Source of the DNA: Bradyrhizobium barranii subsp. apii
GTDB lineage: Bacteria > Pseudomonadota > Alphaproteobacteria > Rhizobiales > Xanthobacteraceae
Assembly (NCBI RefSeq): GCF_011516635.5
Contig: NZ_CP096255.1
Location: 3,656,501 to 3,720,500, forward strand
DNA: 64,000 nt
Direction of reading: 5' to 3'
Below are positions 16,799 through 25,174 of this stretch, piece by piece. Numbering within the stretch: the first letter of the stretch is position 1; each line of letters starts with the position of its first letter. Under the pieces are notes generated by a model. That model saw only the letters and a list, made by a program, of their open reading frames with translations. It searched no databases and was not told the DNA's origin. A program made the translations under genes and the position numbers.

Positions 16799-17461
16799 CT
16801 AGTCGGCTGAATAACGCTGCTCGGCCCAGGGATCGCCGCGGTTATGATAGCCGCGAACTTCCCAAAAGCCCGGCGCGTCCTCGGTCAGGAATTCGATGGC
16901 CTGAAGCCATTTGGCGCTCTTCCAGAAATACAGATGCGGCACGACGAGCCGTACCGGGCCGCCGTGCTCTTCGGTCAGCGGCTGACCCGACCAGCTGTGG
17001 GCGAGCAGGGCTTCCTCGGCGGCAAAGTCTTCCAGCGTGAGGTTGGTGGTGTAGCCGTCATGGGAATGCAGGACCACGAAGCGCGCGTCCTCGCGCGGCT
17101 GGCAAGCTGCTAGCAGCTCGCGCGTCGCGAGCCCTTCCCATTGATTGTCGTAGCGCGACCAGGTCGTCACGCAATGGATGTCGGAGGTGATCTGCGCCTG
17201 CTTCTGCGCCGTAAATTCGGCAAAGGTCCAGAACACGGGGGTCTCGATCGCCCCGTAAACGTCGAGCCGCCAGCGTTCGCGCGAAACCGGCGGCACGACT
17301 CCGAGATCGAGCACCGGCCAGTCCTTGGTGAGATGCTGGCCCGGCGGCAGCCGCTGATCCTCCGGTCGCGTAACGCGGCCCGTGAGGAAGCGGCCTTCGC
17401 GCGCCCACTTCTCCTTGGTGCGCGTCAGCTTGCTGTCGGGCGGCTCGTTGTCGTCGGCCAT
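16799..17461 (-). CDS. Molybdopterin-dependent oxidoreductase, sulfite oxidase-like (YedY/SUOX fold)
   Basis: The 220-residue protein matches the single-domain oxidoreductase molybdopterin-binding family. It has DWPVLDLGVVPPVSRERWRLDVYG near the N-terminus, the molybdenum-ligating Cys97 in SDIHCVTTWSRYDNQW, and GGPVRLVVPHLYFWKSAKW near the C-terminus. No Tat signal or membrane segment is visible, so a cytoplasmic location is likely, unlike periplasmic YedY/MsrP. It begins 3 bases after the MFS gene stop and precedes the hydrolase-OsmC gene, implying one transcript. The substrate is unknown. Confidence 0.82.
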   Translation of the reverse strand: MADDNEPPDSKLTRTKEKWAREGRFLTGRVTRPEDQRLPPGQHLTKDWPVLDLGVVPPVSRERWRLDVYGAIETPVFWTFAEFTAQKQAQITSDIHCVTTWSRYDNQWEGLATRELLAACQPREDARFVVLHSHDGYTTNLTLEDFAAEEALLAHSWSGQPLTEEHGGPVRLVVPHLYFWKSAKWLQAIEFLTEDAPGFWEVRGYHNRGDPWAEQRYSAD

Positions 17462-17464
17462 GAG

Positions 17465-18799
17465 CTACTCGTGGCGATGCATCGCGGAGGCGTGCTTGGT
17501 GTCACGCATGGTGGAATAGATGATTAGCGACATGCAGATGACGCCGGCGAGATAGTAGTAGAACCACTCCTCATGCCCGATGCTCTTGAAATAGAGCGCG
17601 ATCGCCGGCGCCGTGCCGCCGAAGATCGAGACCGTGATGGCGTAGGGCAGGCCGACGCCGAGGGCGCGGACATTGGTCGGGAACAACTCGGCCTTCACCA
17701 CAGCGTTGATCGAGGTGTATCCGGCGACGAACAGCCAGGCGCAGCAGATCAGAATGAAGGCCATGAAAGGCGACTTGGTCTCCTTCAGCGTCATCAGGAG
17801 AGGCACGGTCGCGAGCGTGCCGGCGACACCGAAGAAGATCAGCAGTGGTTTGCGGCCGATCTTGTCGGAGATCGCGCCGTAGATCGGCTGCAGGATGGTC
17901 GCGAAGATCAGCGTGCCGAAGATCACGAAGGTGGTCTGGTCCTCGGTCAGGCCGACCGAGAGCTTGACGAACGTCTGCATGTAGGTGGTGAAGGTGTAGA
18001 ACGCCGCGGTGCCGCCGGCCGTGAGGCCGACTACCAGCAGCAACTCGCGCGGGTAGCGTAGCAGATTGGCCAGCGAGCCGGTCGGCTTCACCACCTTCCT
18101 GGCTTCCTCGAAGGCCTCAGTCTCGTGCAAATTGCGCCGCATCACTGCGGCAAAGATCGCCAGCGCCGCGCCGATCGCAAACGGGATGCGCCAGCCCCAG
18201 GCTCTGAGCTCCTCCGGCGTGAGGAAGACCTTTTGCAGGAGCAGCAGCACGATGATCGCGGTGAGCTGGCCGCCGATCAACGTGACGTATTGAAAGCTCG
18301 AATAGAAGCCGCGATGCTTGGGATCGGCAACCTCGCTGAGATAGGTCGCGCTGGCACCATATTCGCCGCCGAGGCTCAGGCCTTCGATGACGCGGGCGAG
18401 CGCCAGGATCACCGGCGCGGCGAAACCGATGGTCGCATAGGTCGGCGTCAGCGCGATGATCAGCGAGCCGAAGCACATGAAGACGACCGACAAGGTCAGC
18501 GAGATGCGCCGGCCGAAATGATCCGCGATGTAGCCGAACAGCCAGCCGCCCAGGGGGCGCATCAGGAAGGTCGCCGCGAACACCACGGCGACGTTCAGTT
18601 GCTGGACGACGGGGTCGTTGCCGGGGAAGAAGGCCGGAGCGAAATAGAGCGCGAACGCCGTATAGGCGTAAAAGTCGTACCACTCGACGAGATTGCCGAT
18701 CGAGCCGATGAAGATCGGCTTGATCCGCCGTTTGGCGTCGGCGATGTCGATGTCGATGTCGATGTGATCAGAGGCCGGTAGGGTTGCTTGCTCTGTCAC
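17465..18799 (-). CDS. MFS transporter of the metabolite:H+ symporter type
   Basis: The 444-residue protein has twelve hydrophobic segments and the MHS/alpha-ketoglutarate permease signatures: GNLVEWYDFYAYTAFALYFAP at the N-terminus, RPLGGWLFGYIADHFGRR in loop 2-3, and SLGGEYGASATYLSEVA. It probably imports an organic acid used by the neighbouring oxidative enzymes. The start is a GTG at 18799 behind GGAGAGAGG; an upstream frame would overlap the P450 gene. The N-terminus encodes a short acidic Asp-Ile repeat from a GATGTC tandem repeat (18738-18764). Confidence 0.85.
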   Translation of the reverse strand: MTEQATLPASDHIDIDIDIADAKRRIKPIFIGSIGNLVEWYDFYAYTAFALYFAPAFFPGNDPVVQQLNVAVVFAATFLMRPLGGWLFGYIADHFGRRISLTLSVVFMCFGSLIIALTPTYATIGFAAPVILALARVIEGLSLGGEYGASATYLSEVADPKHRGFYSSFQYVTLIGGQLTAIIVLLLLQKVFLTPEELRAWGWRIPFAIGAALAIFAAVMRRNLHETEAFEEARKVVKPTGSLANLLRYPRELLLVVGLTAGGTAAFYTFTTYMQTFVKLSVGLTEDQTTFVIFGTLIFATILQPIYGAISDKIGRKPLLIFFGVAGTLATVPLLMTLKETKSPFMAFILICCAWLFVAGYTSINAVVKAELFPTNVRALGVGLPYAITVSIFGGTAPAIALYFKSIGHEEWFYYYLAGVICMSLIIYSTMRDTKHASAMHRHE

Positions 18800-18831
18800 G
18801 TCCGGCCTCTCTCCGTTGGTCTTGGAAAGGT

Positions 18832-20052
18832 CTACATCGCCTTTCCGAACAGAAATGGCAACTGGCGGGGGCCTCTCACCGTGCCCTGTGACCAGGTCAC
18901 CGTGCCTGCCGGATCGAGGGTGAAGTCCGGGATCCGCTTCAGCCATTCCTCCAGCGCAACCTGCATCTCCATGCGTGCAAGGTTGGAACCGACGCAGCGG
19001 TGGATGCCGAGGCCAAAGGCGGCGTGGCGGTTTTCGCGGCGGTCGATCACGACTTTGTCAGCGTCCGGAAACATCTTGGGATCACGGTTCGCGGCCGGGA
19101 AGGACAGCAGCACCATATTGCCCGCCTTGACCGGGCAGCCCGAGATCGTGGTCTCCTTGACCACCTCACGGGCCATGGTCACCGGCGAATAGGCCCGCAG
19201 CAGCTCCTCCACGGCGATCGGGATCAGCCCGGGCTCGGCGATCAGCCGTTCGCGGTCGGCCGGCGTTTTCGCGAGATGCCAGAGCGAGGAGCCGATCGCA
19301 CTCCAGGTGGTGTCGATGCCGGCGATCAGGAGCAGCCGCAGCGAACCCAGCACATGGGACTCTTCCAGCGGCTGGCCTTCCTTGTCCTTGGCGTTCATCA
19401 AATAGGAAATCAGGTCGCCGGTCGGCTTCGATCTGCGCTCCTCGATATGCGTCCTGAAATAGGCGCTCATCTCCTGCACGGCCTGGAGCAGCTTGTTCTC
19501 GTCCTTGATGCCGAGCTCGAGGATCATGTGGATCCAGTCGATGAACAGATCGCTGTCGCTCTCGGGAATGCCGAGCATGTGGGCGATGGCCTGAACCGGA
19601 ATATATTTGCTGTAGCGCGCTGCGGCATCGACCTTGCCATCGGCGATGAACCCGTCGATCAGCTCGTTGCAGATCGCGCGCATCCGCGGTTCCAGCTTCT
19701 TCATCGCGTCCGGCGTGAACGGCGGCAACAGCAATTGCTTGGCCGGCTTGTGCACGGGCGGGTCGGAGGTGATCGGCGGAGCGGCGTTCCTGGCGACTTC
19801 GGGCCGAACGTCACGGACGATGATGCGGCGCGAGGAGAAATGTTCGGAGTCGTTGGCGATCTCGCGCACGGCCTCATAGGTCGTCGGCATGTAGCAGCCG
19901 AGGAAGCGCTCGGTGTGCACGACCGGGCTCGCGGCCCGCAGCTCCTCCCAGATCGGGAAGGGATCGTCCGTCCATTGCGGATCGGTGTGGTCGAAATCAT
20001 GGACCCAGTCGGTGACGGGCGGGTGGGCGACAGGCTGGCTGACGTCGGACAT
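18832..20052 (-). CDS. Cytochrome P450
   Basis: The 406-residue soluble P450 has the I-helix LLIAGIDTTWSAIGSSLWHL, the ExxR helix (VEELLRAYSP) and the heme-binding loop FGLGIHRCVGSNLARMEM with thiolate Cys353. Such class I bacterial P450s need a ferredoxin and a ferredoxin reductase. A matching 3Fe-4S ferredoxin gene lies 59 bases upstream on the same strand, but no reductase is nearby. The start MSDVSQPVAHPP is chosen for family fit. It is in the same run as the MFS transporter, suggesting hydroxylation of an imported compound. Confidence 0.93.
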   Translation of the reverse strand: MSDVSQPVAHPPVTDWVHDFDHTDPQWTDDPFPIWEELRAASPVVHTERFLGCYMPTTYEAVREIANDSEHFSSRRIIVRDVRPEVARNAAPPITSDPPVHKPAKQLLLPPFTPDAMKKLEPRMRAICNELIDGFIADGKVDAAARYSKYIPVQAIAHMLGIPESDSDLFIDWIHMILELGIKDENKLLQAVQEMSAYFRTHIEERRSKPTGDLISYLMNAKDKEGQPLEESHVLGSLRLLLIAGIDTTWSAIGSSLWHLAKTPADRERLIAEPGLIPIAVEELLRAYSPVTMAREVVKETTISGCPVKAGNMVLLSFPAANRDPKMFPDADKVVIDRRENRHAAFGLGIHRCVGSNLARMEMQVALEEWLKRIPDFTLDPAGTVTWSQGTVRGPRQLPFLFGKAM

Positions 20053-20111
20053 ACGGGAAATCCCTTGGGGCTCGTGTTCGCTAAAAGCACGCAAGCGGGC
20101 CGGGACCCGCG

Positions 20112-20321
20112 CTACTCCTCGATCACATCGATTGCGATTTCCGGGCAATTGGATTTGGCAAGCCAAGCCTTGTCTTCGAGGCCGGGCGGCACGGTGCCGT
20201 CCCCGGCCTCATGGGCGTTGCCGTATTCGTCGAGCTCGAACAGCTCCGGCGCGAGCGCCTTGCAGCGCGCGTGGCCCTGGCATTTGTCGGGATCGACGTG
20301 AACCCTCAGTCGCTCTGTCAT
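20112..20321 (-). CDS. 3Fe-4S type ferredoxin (P450 electron donor)
   Basis: The 69-residue protein carries CQGHARC (Cys14, His17, Cys20) and a distant Cys59 before Pro (NCPEIAIDV). This is the CxxHxxC...CP pattern of ferredoxins that serve bacterial P450s and bind a 3Fe-4S (or 4Fe-4S) cluster. It is the first gene of the minus-strand operon, just ahead of the P450, and divergent from a TetR gene. The start MTERLRVHVD is preceded by a purine-rich stretch; an upstream in-frame ATG would add a non-family extension. Confidence 0.92.
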   Translation of the reverse strand: MTERLRVHVDPDKCQGHARCKALAPELFELDEYGNAHEAGDGTVPPGLEDKAWLAKSNCPEIAIDVIEE

Positions 20322-20442
20322 GGCGGCTTCCTCGGTCGTGTGCGCGGGACCCGAAGGCCGCGCGTTCCTCATGTCAATTTTATCGGCGGCATTTGCCGCC
20401 GCTTTAAGTTATATCCTATTACATTCGCGGCGGGCTTCCCCT

Positions 20443-20468
20443 GTCAAGGGCAAACTTATAGGCTTGAC
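20443..20468. promoter_or_regulatory. Candidate TetR operator between ferredoxin-P450 operon and tetR
   Basis: GTCAAG-N14-CTTGAC is an inverted repeat in the 152-base divergent intergenic region, ending 6 bases before the TetR start. The region also holds an AT-rich TTTAAGTTATATCCTATTA stretch suitable for promoters. Binding here would block the regulator gene and possibly the divergent operon. Confidence 0.3.
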
Positions 20469-20473
20469 GCAAC

Positions 20474-21121
20474 ATGCGTTCACAACTCGTCCGTAAGCCG
20501 GAGAATACCTACCACCATGGCGATCTCCGTGACGCCTTGATCAAGGCTGCGCTGCGCGAGGCGGAGCAGGGCGGCGCCGAGGCGATCAGCATCAAGGCGC
20601 TTGCCAAACAGCTCGGCGTCTCGCAGCCGGCGCCGTATCGGCATTTTGCCGACCGTGATGGGCTGCTAACGGCGGTGACGGCGGAGGCGTTCCGGCAGCT
20701 CAGTGCACTTCTGCGCGAGGCGATGGCGAAGCCGTCGAAGCAATCGAAACTGTCGCGGCTGGCGCAGGCGACGCTCGATTTCGGTCTGCGCCGCAACGGC
20801 ATCTATCGCCTGATGTTCGCTTCCCGCACCGTGTCATGCGCGGCGAAGGGCAGCGAGCTGCACGACGCCACGCGCGAGACTTTTGCGCTGGTGATCGAAG
20901 CCCTCGAGGCACCGGCGGTCGGCTTCTTGCGCGAACGGCAAGCCCTCAAGATCTGGGCGGCGTTGCATGGCGTCGTGATGCTGGCCGAGCAGGGCCTGTT
21001 CACCGGCGAGGCCGCGCATGCCACGCGCGAGGAACTGGTCGAGGACTTTGTGAACGAAACGAAGGCCGCGCTTGCTGCTGCGATCAAGGATGCGCGTCGT
21101 CGGAAAAAGGCCGGCGCCTAG
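20474..21121 (+). CDS. TetR/AcrR family transcriptional regulator
   Basis: The 215-residue protein begins with a TetR helix-turn-helix: YHHGDLRDALIKAALREAEQGGAEAISIKALAKQLGVSQPAPYRHFADRDGLLTAV. The C-terminal ligand domain is of the WHG type (residues about 90-205, LKIWAALHGVVMLAEQGLF). It is divergent from the ferredoxin-P450-MFS operon and most likely represses it until its substrate appears. Its stop codon overlaps the stop of the convergent racemase-like gene (CTAG). Confidence 0.9.
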   Translation: MRSQLVRKPENTYHHGDLRDALIKAALREAEQGGAEAISIKALAKQLGVSQPAPYRHFADRDGLLTAVTAEAFRQLSALLREAMAKPSKQSKLSRLAQATLDFGLRRNGIYRLMFASRTVSCAAKGSELHDATRETFALVIEALEAPAVGFLRERQALKIWAALHGVVMLAEQGLFTGEAAHATREELVEDFVNETKAALAAAIKDARRRKKAGA

Positions 21122-21756
21122 GCCTTCGCTTTCAGCAGCCTCATCAGCTTGTCGACCGCGCTGTCCGGGGTCGTCACGACCGGGCGGCCGGTGGCTTCGG
21201 CGACCAGCGGCGCGGTTGCCGCGATGCTGAATTGCGCAAGCGCAATGACGTCGCAGTCGCGCAAGTCCTTTGAAGCCTCGACAATCAGCCTGTCGTGCGT
21301 GGCGCGGTCGCCGCGATCGAGCGCGGCCAGCGCGCCCTCGGCGAGTTTCGGCACGACCTGGGCGGAGGCCGGAAACTCCGGTGGCATCGAGGCCAGTGTC
21401 GGCGGGAAGGTCGAGAGCAGGCCAATGCGCTTGCCCATGGTCACGGCCTGCTCGATCATCGCCTCGTTCGGCTTCAGCACGGGCATCGGCGCATGTGCGC
21501 GCGCTACGGCCTCGATGCAGGGGCCGAAGGCCGAGCAGGTGAACAGGATTCCGTTCGCTCCCGTAGCTGCCGCATAGTCGCCGAGCGCGAGGAAGCGCTC
21601 GGTCATGGCATCGTTGAGCACGCCGTCGCGGGCCAGATCCGCCGACAGGCTGTCGTCGAGCAGGTTCATCAGCCGCGCCTCTGGCCACGCCTTCGCGAAC
21701 GCAGCCTCGATCGGCGCGATGGAATGCTTGAGGGCGTGGATGAGGGCGATGCGCAT
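21118..21756 (-). CDS. Aspartate/glutamate racemase-superfamily protein
   Basis: The 212-residue protein fits the Asp/Glu/hydantoin racemase superfamily. The N-terminus is MRIALIHALKHSI, and the first catalytic Cys position is occupied (LFTCSAFGPCIEA, Cys74). The second Cys position appears replaced in DVIALAQFSIAA, so a classical two-base racemase mechanism is unlikely. A one-Cys isomerase or decarboxylase (arylmalonate decarboxylase-like) activity is possible. It lies downstream of the AapJ gene on the same strand, separated by 158 bases of palindromic repeats. A role in metabolising the transported amino acid is plausible but not shown. Confidence 0.75.
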   Translation of the reverse strand: MRIALIHALKHSIAPIEAAFAKAWPEARLMNLLDDSLSADLARDGVLNDAMTERFLALGDYAAATGANGILFTCSAFGPCIEAVARAHAPMPVLKPNEAMIEQAVTMGKRIGLLSTFPPTLASMPPEFPASAQVVPKLAEGALAALDRGDRATHDRLIVEASKDLRDCDVIALAQFSIAATAPLVAEATGRPVVTTPDSAVDKLMRLLKAKA

Positions 21757-21767
21757 CGGTGTCTCTT

Positions 21768-21905
21768 CTCCCTCTCCCCGTTCTTACGGGGAGAGGGTCG
21801 GGGTGAGGGGCTCTATCCACGTTTAAAGTGAGGGATGAATTCGCGGAGGCTCCCCCTCACCCGACCGCTGCGCGGTCGACCTCTCCCCGCAGGCGGGGAG
21901 AGGTG
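21768..21905. repeat. Dispersed palindromic repeat, family D (two arms)
   Basis: CTCCCTCTCCCCGTTCTTAC...GGGGAGAGGGTCGGGGTGAGGGG is followed by CCCCTCACCCGACCGCTGCG...CTCTCCCCGCAGGCGGGGAGAGGTG. Relatives occur at 31541-31708 and 59724-59870. The hairpins may act as a processing or attenuation point between the AapJ and racemase-like genes. Confidence 0.8.
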
Positions 21906-21914
21906 AAGCACCGT

Positions 21915-22928
21915 TTACTTGAACGGCACCGCGTACATCAAGCCGCCCTTGCTCCAGAGGCCGTTGAGGCCGCGGTCGAGCTTGAGCGGGCTCGCCTTGC
22001 CGACATTGCGCTCGTAGATCTCGCCGTAATTGCCGGTGGCCTTGATCACCGTCACCAGCCATTTGTTGTCGAGACCGAGCCGCGAGCCGAGATCGCCGGA
22101 GGCACCCAGCAGGCGCTGGACCGCCGGCGTCTGTGACTTCGCCATCTCATCGACATTGCCTTGCGTGACACCGAGCTCCTCGGCCTCGATCAGGCCGTAA
22201 TGCAACCAGGTGATGATGTCGCTCCAGACCTCGTCACCATTGCGGGTGAACGGCCCGAGCGGCTCCTTGCTGATGGTCTGCGGCAGCACGACGTAGTCGG
22301 CCGGATTCGGCGCCGCGGTCGTGACCGCGCCGGCGAGCGCGGAGGCGTCCTGGGTCATGGCATCGCAGCGGCCGCCGAAGAAGGTCTGGTACATGGTGTC
22401 GACGCGGTCGAACACCAGCGGCTTCCAGTCGATGCCGTTGGCGCGGCCGTAATCGCCGAGCGTGACTTCATGCGTGGTGCCCTGCGCGACGCAGACAGTC
22501 GCACCCTTCAGATCCTTGATCTCCTTCACGCCGAGGTCCTTCTTCACGACAAAGCCCTGGCCGTCATAGAAGTTGACCGGCCCCTGGCGGAGGCCCAGCG
22601 TCACGCCGCGCAGATAGGTCTGCGTCGAGTTGCGGTAGAGTACGTCGATCTCGCCCGATTGCAGCGCGGTGAAGCGATTCTGCGCGGTCAGCGAGACGTA
22701 GCGCACCTTGCTGGCGTCGCCGAGCACGCCGGCCGCGAGCGCGCGGCAATAATCGACGTCGAGACCCTTGTAATTGCCCTGCGAGTCCGGCGCGGAGAAA
22801 CCGGCAAAGCCGGCGCTGACGCCGCAGATCAGCGTGCCGCGGCTCTTCACCGTGTCGAGCGTCGCCGCCGACCCGGCAACCGTCGATGCCGCGAGCATGC
22901 TGGCTACGATAACCACTTTCCTCATCAT
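21915..22928 (-). CDS. General amino-acid ABC transporter periplasmic binding protein (AapJ-like)
   Basis: The 337-residue protein has a Sec signal peptide (MMRKVVIVASMLAASTVAGSAA) and the polar amino acid-binding (SBP_bac_3) fold: TLDTVKSRGTLICGVSAGFAGFSAPDSQGNYKGLDVDYCRALAAGV, and RNSTQTYLRG in place of the usual N-T motif. Length and sequence fit AapJ of the rhizobial general L-amino acid permease. The matching permeases AapQ and AapM lie 2.3 kb away on the opposite strand. It starts 12 bases after the aminotransferase gene, so regulator, aminotransferase and binding protein are likely cotranscribed. Confidence 0.88.
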   Translation of the reverse strand: MMRKVVIVASMLAASTVAGSAATLDTVKSRGTLICGVSAGFAGFSAPDSQGNYKGLDVDYCRALAAGVLGDASKVRYVSLTAQNRFTALQSGEIDVLYRNSTQTYLRGVTLGLRQGPVNFYDGQGFVVKKDLGVKEIKDLKGATVCVAQGTTHEVTLGDYGRANGIDWKPLVFDRVDTMYQTFFGGRCDAMTQDASALAGAVTTAAPNPADYVVLPQTISKEPLGPFTRNGDEVWSDIITWLHYGLIEAEELGVTQGNVDEMAKSQTPAVQRLLGASGDLGSRLGLDNKWLVTVIKATGNYGEIYERNVGKASPLKLDRGLNGLWSKGGLMYAVPFK

Positions 22929-22940
22929 ATGACTCTCCCC

Positions 22941-24290
22941 TCAGTGATTGACACTACGCAACACGTTGTCGACGGCGGTGCCGAGCTTGTCGACGATCAG
23001 ATCGATCTCGGCAGCCGAAGCGATATAGGGCGGCGCCAGCAGCACATGGTCGCCACGGACGCCGTCCACGGTACCGCCACCGGGATAGCAGCCGAGCCCG
23101 TTGGCGAAGGCTTCCGCCTTGATCTTCTGGTTCAGCTTGAGCGCGGGATCGAACGAGGCGCGGCCGGCGCGATCGGCGACGAGCTCGATCGCCCAGAACA
23201 GGCCGCGGCCCCTGATGTCGCCGACATGGCGGTGATTGCCGAAGCGCTCGGTCAGGCGTTGCTCGAGCTGCTTGCCGCGCTCCTTGACGCGGTCGAGCAG
23301 GCGGTCCTCGCGGATCACGTCCTGCACCGCGAGCGCGGCCGCGCAGGCGAGGGGATGCGCCAGATAAGTGTGGCCATGCTGGAACGCGCCGGAGCCCGAG
23401 CGGATGGTGTCGATGATCTTGCCGCTCGCGAGCATCGCGCCGATCGGCTGGTAGCCGCCGCCGAGGCCCTTTGCGATCGCCTGGATATCAGGAGCAACGC
23501 CCTCCTGCTCCCAGGCGTGCGTCGTGCCGGTGCGGCCCATGCCGCTCATGACTTCGTCGAGGATGAGGAGAGCGCCATGCCGGTCGCAGATCTCGCGCAC
23601 CGCCTTAAAGTAGCCGTCCGGTGCCGTCACCGCACCGGCAGTGGCACCGACGACGGGCTCGGCGAGGAACGCGGCGACGGTGTCGGGGCCAAGCCGCTGA
23701 AATTCGGCTTCGAGCTCCGCGGCCAGTCGCGCCACGAACTGCGCATCGGATTCGCCCTCGTGCTTCTCGTGATAGGCGAAGGCCGGCGTCACATGGCTGA
23801 AGGCACCGGACAGCAGGGGCGCATAGGGCGCGCGCCGCCAGGCATTGCCACCGGCGGCGAGCGCGCCGAGCGTGTTGCCGTGATAGCTCTGCCGCCGCGC
23901 AATGAAGTGCTGCCGCTGCGGCTCGCCGCGCTCGATGAAATACTGCCGCGCCAGCTTGATGCTGGCTTCGATCGCCTCCGATCCGCCGCTGACGAAATAG
24001 GCGTAGGCGAGACCGCCGGGTTCATGCCCGACCAGCGTCTCGGCCAGCACCTCGGCCGGCTCGGAGGAGAAGAAGGCGGTGTGCGCATAGGCCAGCGTCG
24101 AGGCTTGTTTTGCGATCGCCGCGATCACGCGCGGATGCTGATGGCCGAGGCAGGAGACGGCTGCGCCGCCGGAGGCGTCGATCACGCGCCGCCCGTCCTC
24201 GGCGAAGAGATAGACGCCTTCGCCGCCGATCGCCTTGGGCGGCGTTTCGCGCAACGAACGGTGCAGCACGCGGCTGGTGCGAGCGGCCAT
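22941..24290 (-). CDS. Class III PLP-dependent aminotransferase
   Basis: The 449-residue protein is a fold-type I, class III (omega) aminotransferase. Visible features are the aromatic/phosphate clamp YFVSGGSEAIEASIKLARQY, the PLP-ring Asp245 in LLILDEVMSGMGRTG and the PLP Lys274 in DIQAIAKGLGGGYQPIGAML. Relatives act on omega-amino acids, taurine, beta-alanine or 4-aminobutyrate. Its place between an RpiR regulator (gap 3 bases) and an amino acid-binding protein suggests it deaminates the substrate imported by the adjacent Aap-type system. Confidence 0.9.
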   Translation of the reverse strand: MAARTSRVLHRSLRETPPKAIGGEGVYLFAEDGRRVIDASGGAAVSCLGHQHPRVIAAIAKQASTLAYAHTAFFSSEPAEVLAETLVGHEPGGLAYAYFVSGGSEAIEASIKLARQYFIERGEPQRQHFIARRQSYHGNTLGALAAGGNAWRRAPYAPLLSGAFSHVTPAFAYHEKHEGESDAQFVARLAAELEAEFQRLGPDTVAAFLAEPVVGATAGAVTAPDGYFKAVREICDRHGALLILDEVMSGMGRTGTTHAWEQEGVAPDIQAIAKGLGGGYQPIGAMLASGKIIDTIRSGSGAFQHGHTYLAHPLACAAALAVQDVIREDRLLDRVKERGKQLEQRLTERFGNHRHVGDIRGRGLFWAIELVADRAGRASFDPALKLNQKIKAEAFANGLGCYPGGGTVDGVRGDHVLLAPPYIASAAEIDLIVDKLGTAVDNVLRSVNH

Positions 24291-24293
24291 GGG

Positions 24294-25166
24294 TCAACCT
24301 TTCTCTGAAACGTATGTAGAGGCCGCGGCGAGCCGCGCCTCGGTGGTTTCCAGGCGCTTCTTCGCGGCCGTGCCGCCGAGCGAGAATGTGACCGCCGCGA
24401 GCGATTGCGCAATCGCGATGGCACCCGTGAGACTCGGGAAGAAGCCGGGGGACGAGGCCGCCTCGAACAGCAGCACGTGGTCGGCGCCTTCTGCCATCGG
24501 CGCCGAGAGGCTGTCCGCGATCGCGATCAGCGCTGCGCCGGCACGATGGGCGGCCTGCGCAACGCGGACGCTCGCATGCGTGTAGGGCAGGAAGCCGATG
24601 ACGATGACGGCTTCGCCGGTACGAAAGGCGCCGAGATCGAGATCGTCGGGGCCGGATGCGCCGACGAGTTGCACCTGTTCGGGACGGAACAGCCGGAGCT
24701 CGTAGTTCAAGAGCTCCGCGACGCTCCGGCAGCTTCGGTAACCGGCAATCCAGATCCGCTTGGCGTCGTGCAGCGCGCGGGCTGCATCCGCAATCGGCTG
24801 GGCCGGAATGCGCAGAAGGCCGGCGCCCTCGGCCTCGAGCTTGTCGGTGACGAGCGCGACATCGGCGTTCGGGCCGTGACGGCGGCTCTTGGCGCGGCCC
24901 GAGAAAGGTGAGATCTGCGAAGGCCGCCGCGCTTCGGTGAGTGCCGCGCGCAACTGGTCCCAGCCGGAATAGCCGATGGCCTTGGCAAGCCGCGTGAATG
25001 CAGCCGGGTCGGCGCCGGCCTCGGCGGCGAGATCGCGCATCGAACGGGTGGTGGCGTCGTAGTCATTGGCGGCAACGAAGCGGCCGACCTCCTGCAGGCG
25101 CAGGGGGAGCGATGGCAACGCAATGCGCAGTTCGCTCAAGGGCGAGGATTTCGCGGGCTCGGCCAT
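24294..25166 (-). CDS. MurR/RpiR family transcriptional regulator
   Basis: The 290-residue protein has an N-terminal RpiR helix-turn-helix (about residues 12-80, ATTRSMRDLAAEAGADPAAFTRLAKAIGYSGWDQLRAAL). A SIS sugar-isomerase-like domain follows (about 125-260, ARALHDAKRIWIAGYRSCRSVAELLNYELRLF and GEAVIVIGFLPYTHASVRVAQAAHRAGAALIAIAD). SIS domains usually sense phosphosugars; some RpiR proteins in amino acid loci sense other ligands. It heads the aminotransferase-aapJ operon and is divergent from aapQM. A perfect inverted repeat sits between them. Confidence 0.9.
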   Translation of the reverse strand: MAEPAKSSPLSELRIALPSLPLRLQEVGRFVAANDYDATTRSMRDLAAEAGADPAAFTRLAKAIGYSGWDQLRAALTEARRPSQISPFSGRAKSRRHGPNADVALVTDKLEAEGAGLLRIPAQPIADAARALHDAKRIWIAGYRSCRSVAELLNYELRLFRPEQVQLVGASGPDDLDLGAFRTGEAVIVIGFLPYTHASVRVAQAAHRAGAALIAIADSLSAPMAEGADHVLLFEAASSPGFFPSLTGAIAIAQSLAAVTFSLGGTAAKKRLETTEARLAAASTYVSEKG

Positions 25167-25174
25167 GAAACATT

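Noticed and set aside
22161..24308. Long plus-strand open frame opposite the aapJ and aminotransferase genes
   Set aside because: It is an antisense shadow spanning two unrelated genes on the other strand. It shows no recognisable domain and no ribosome site.
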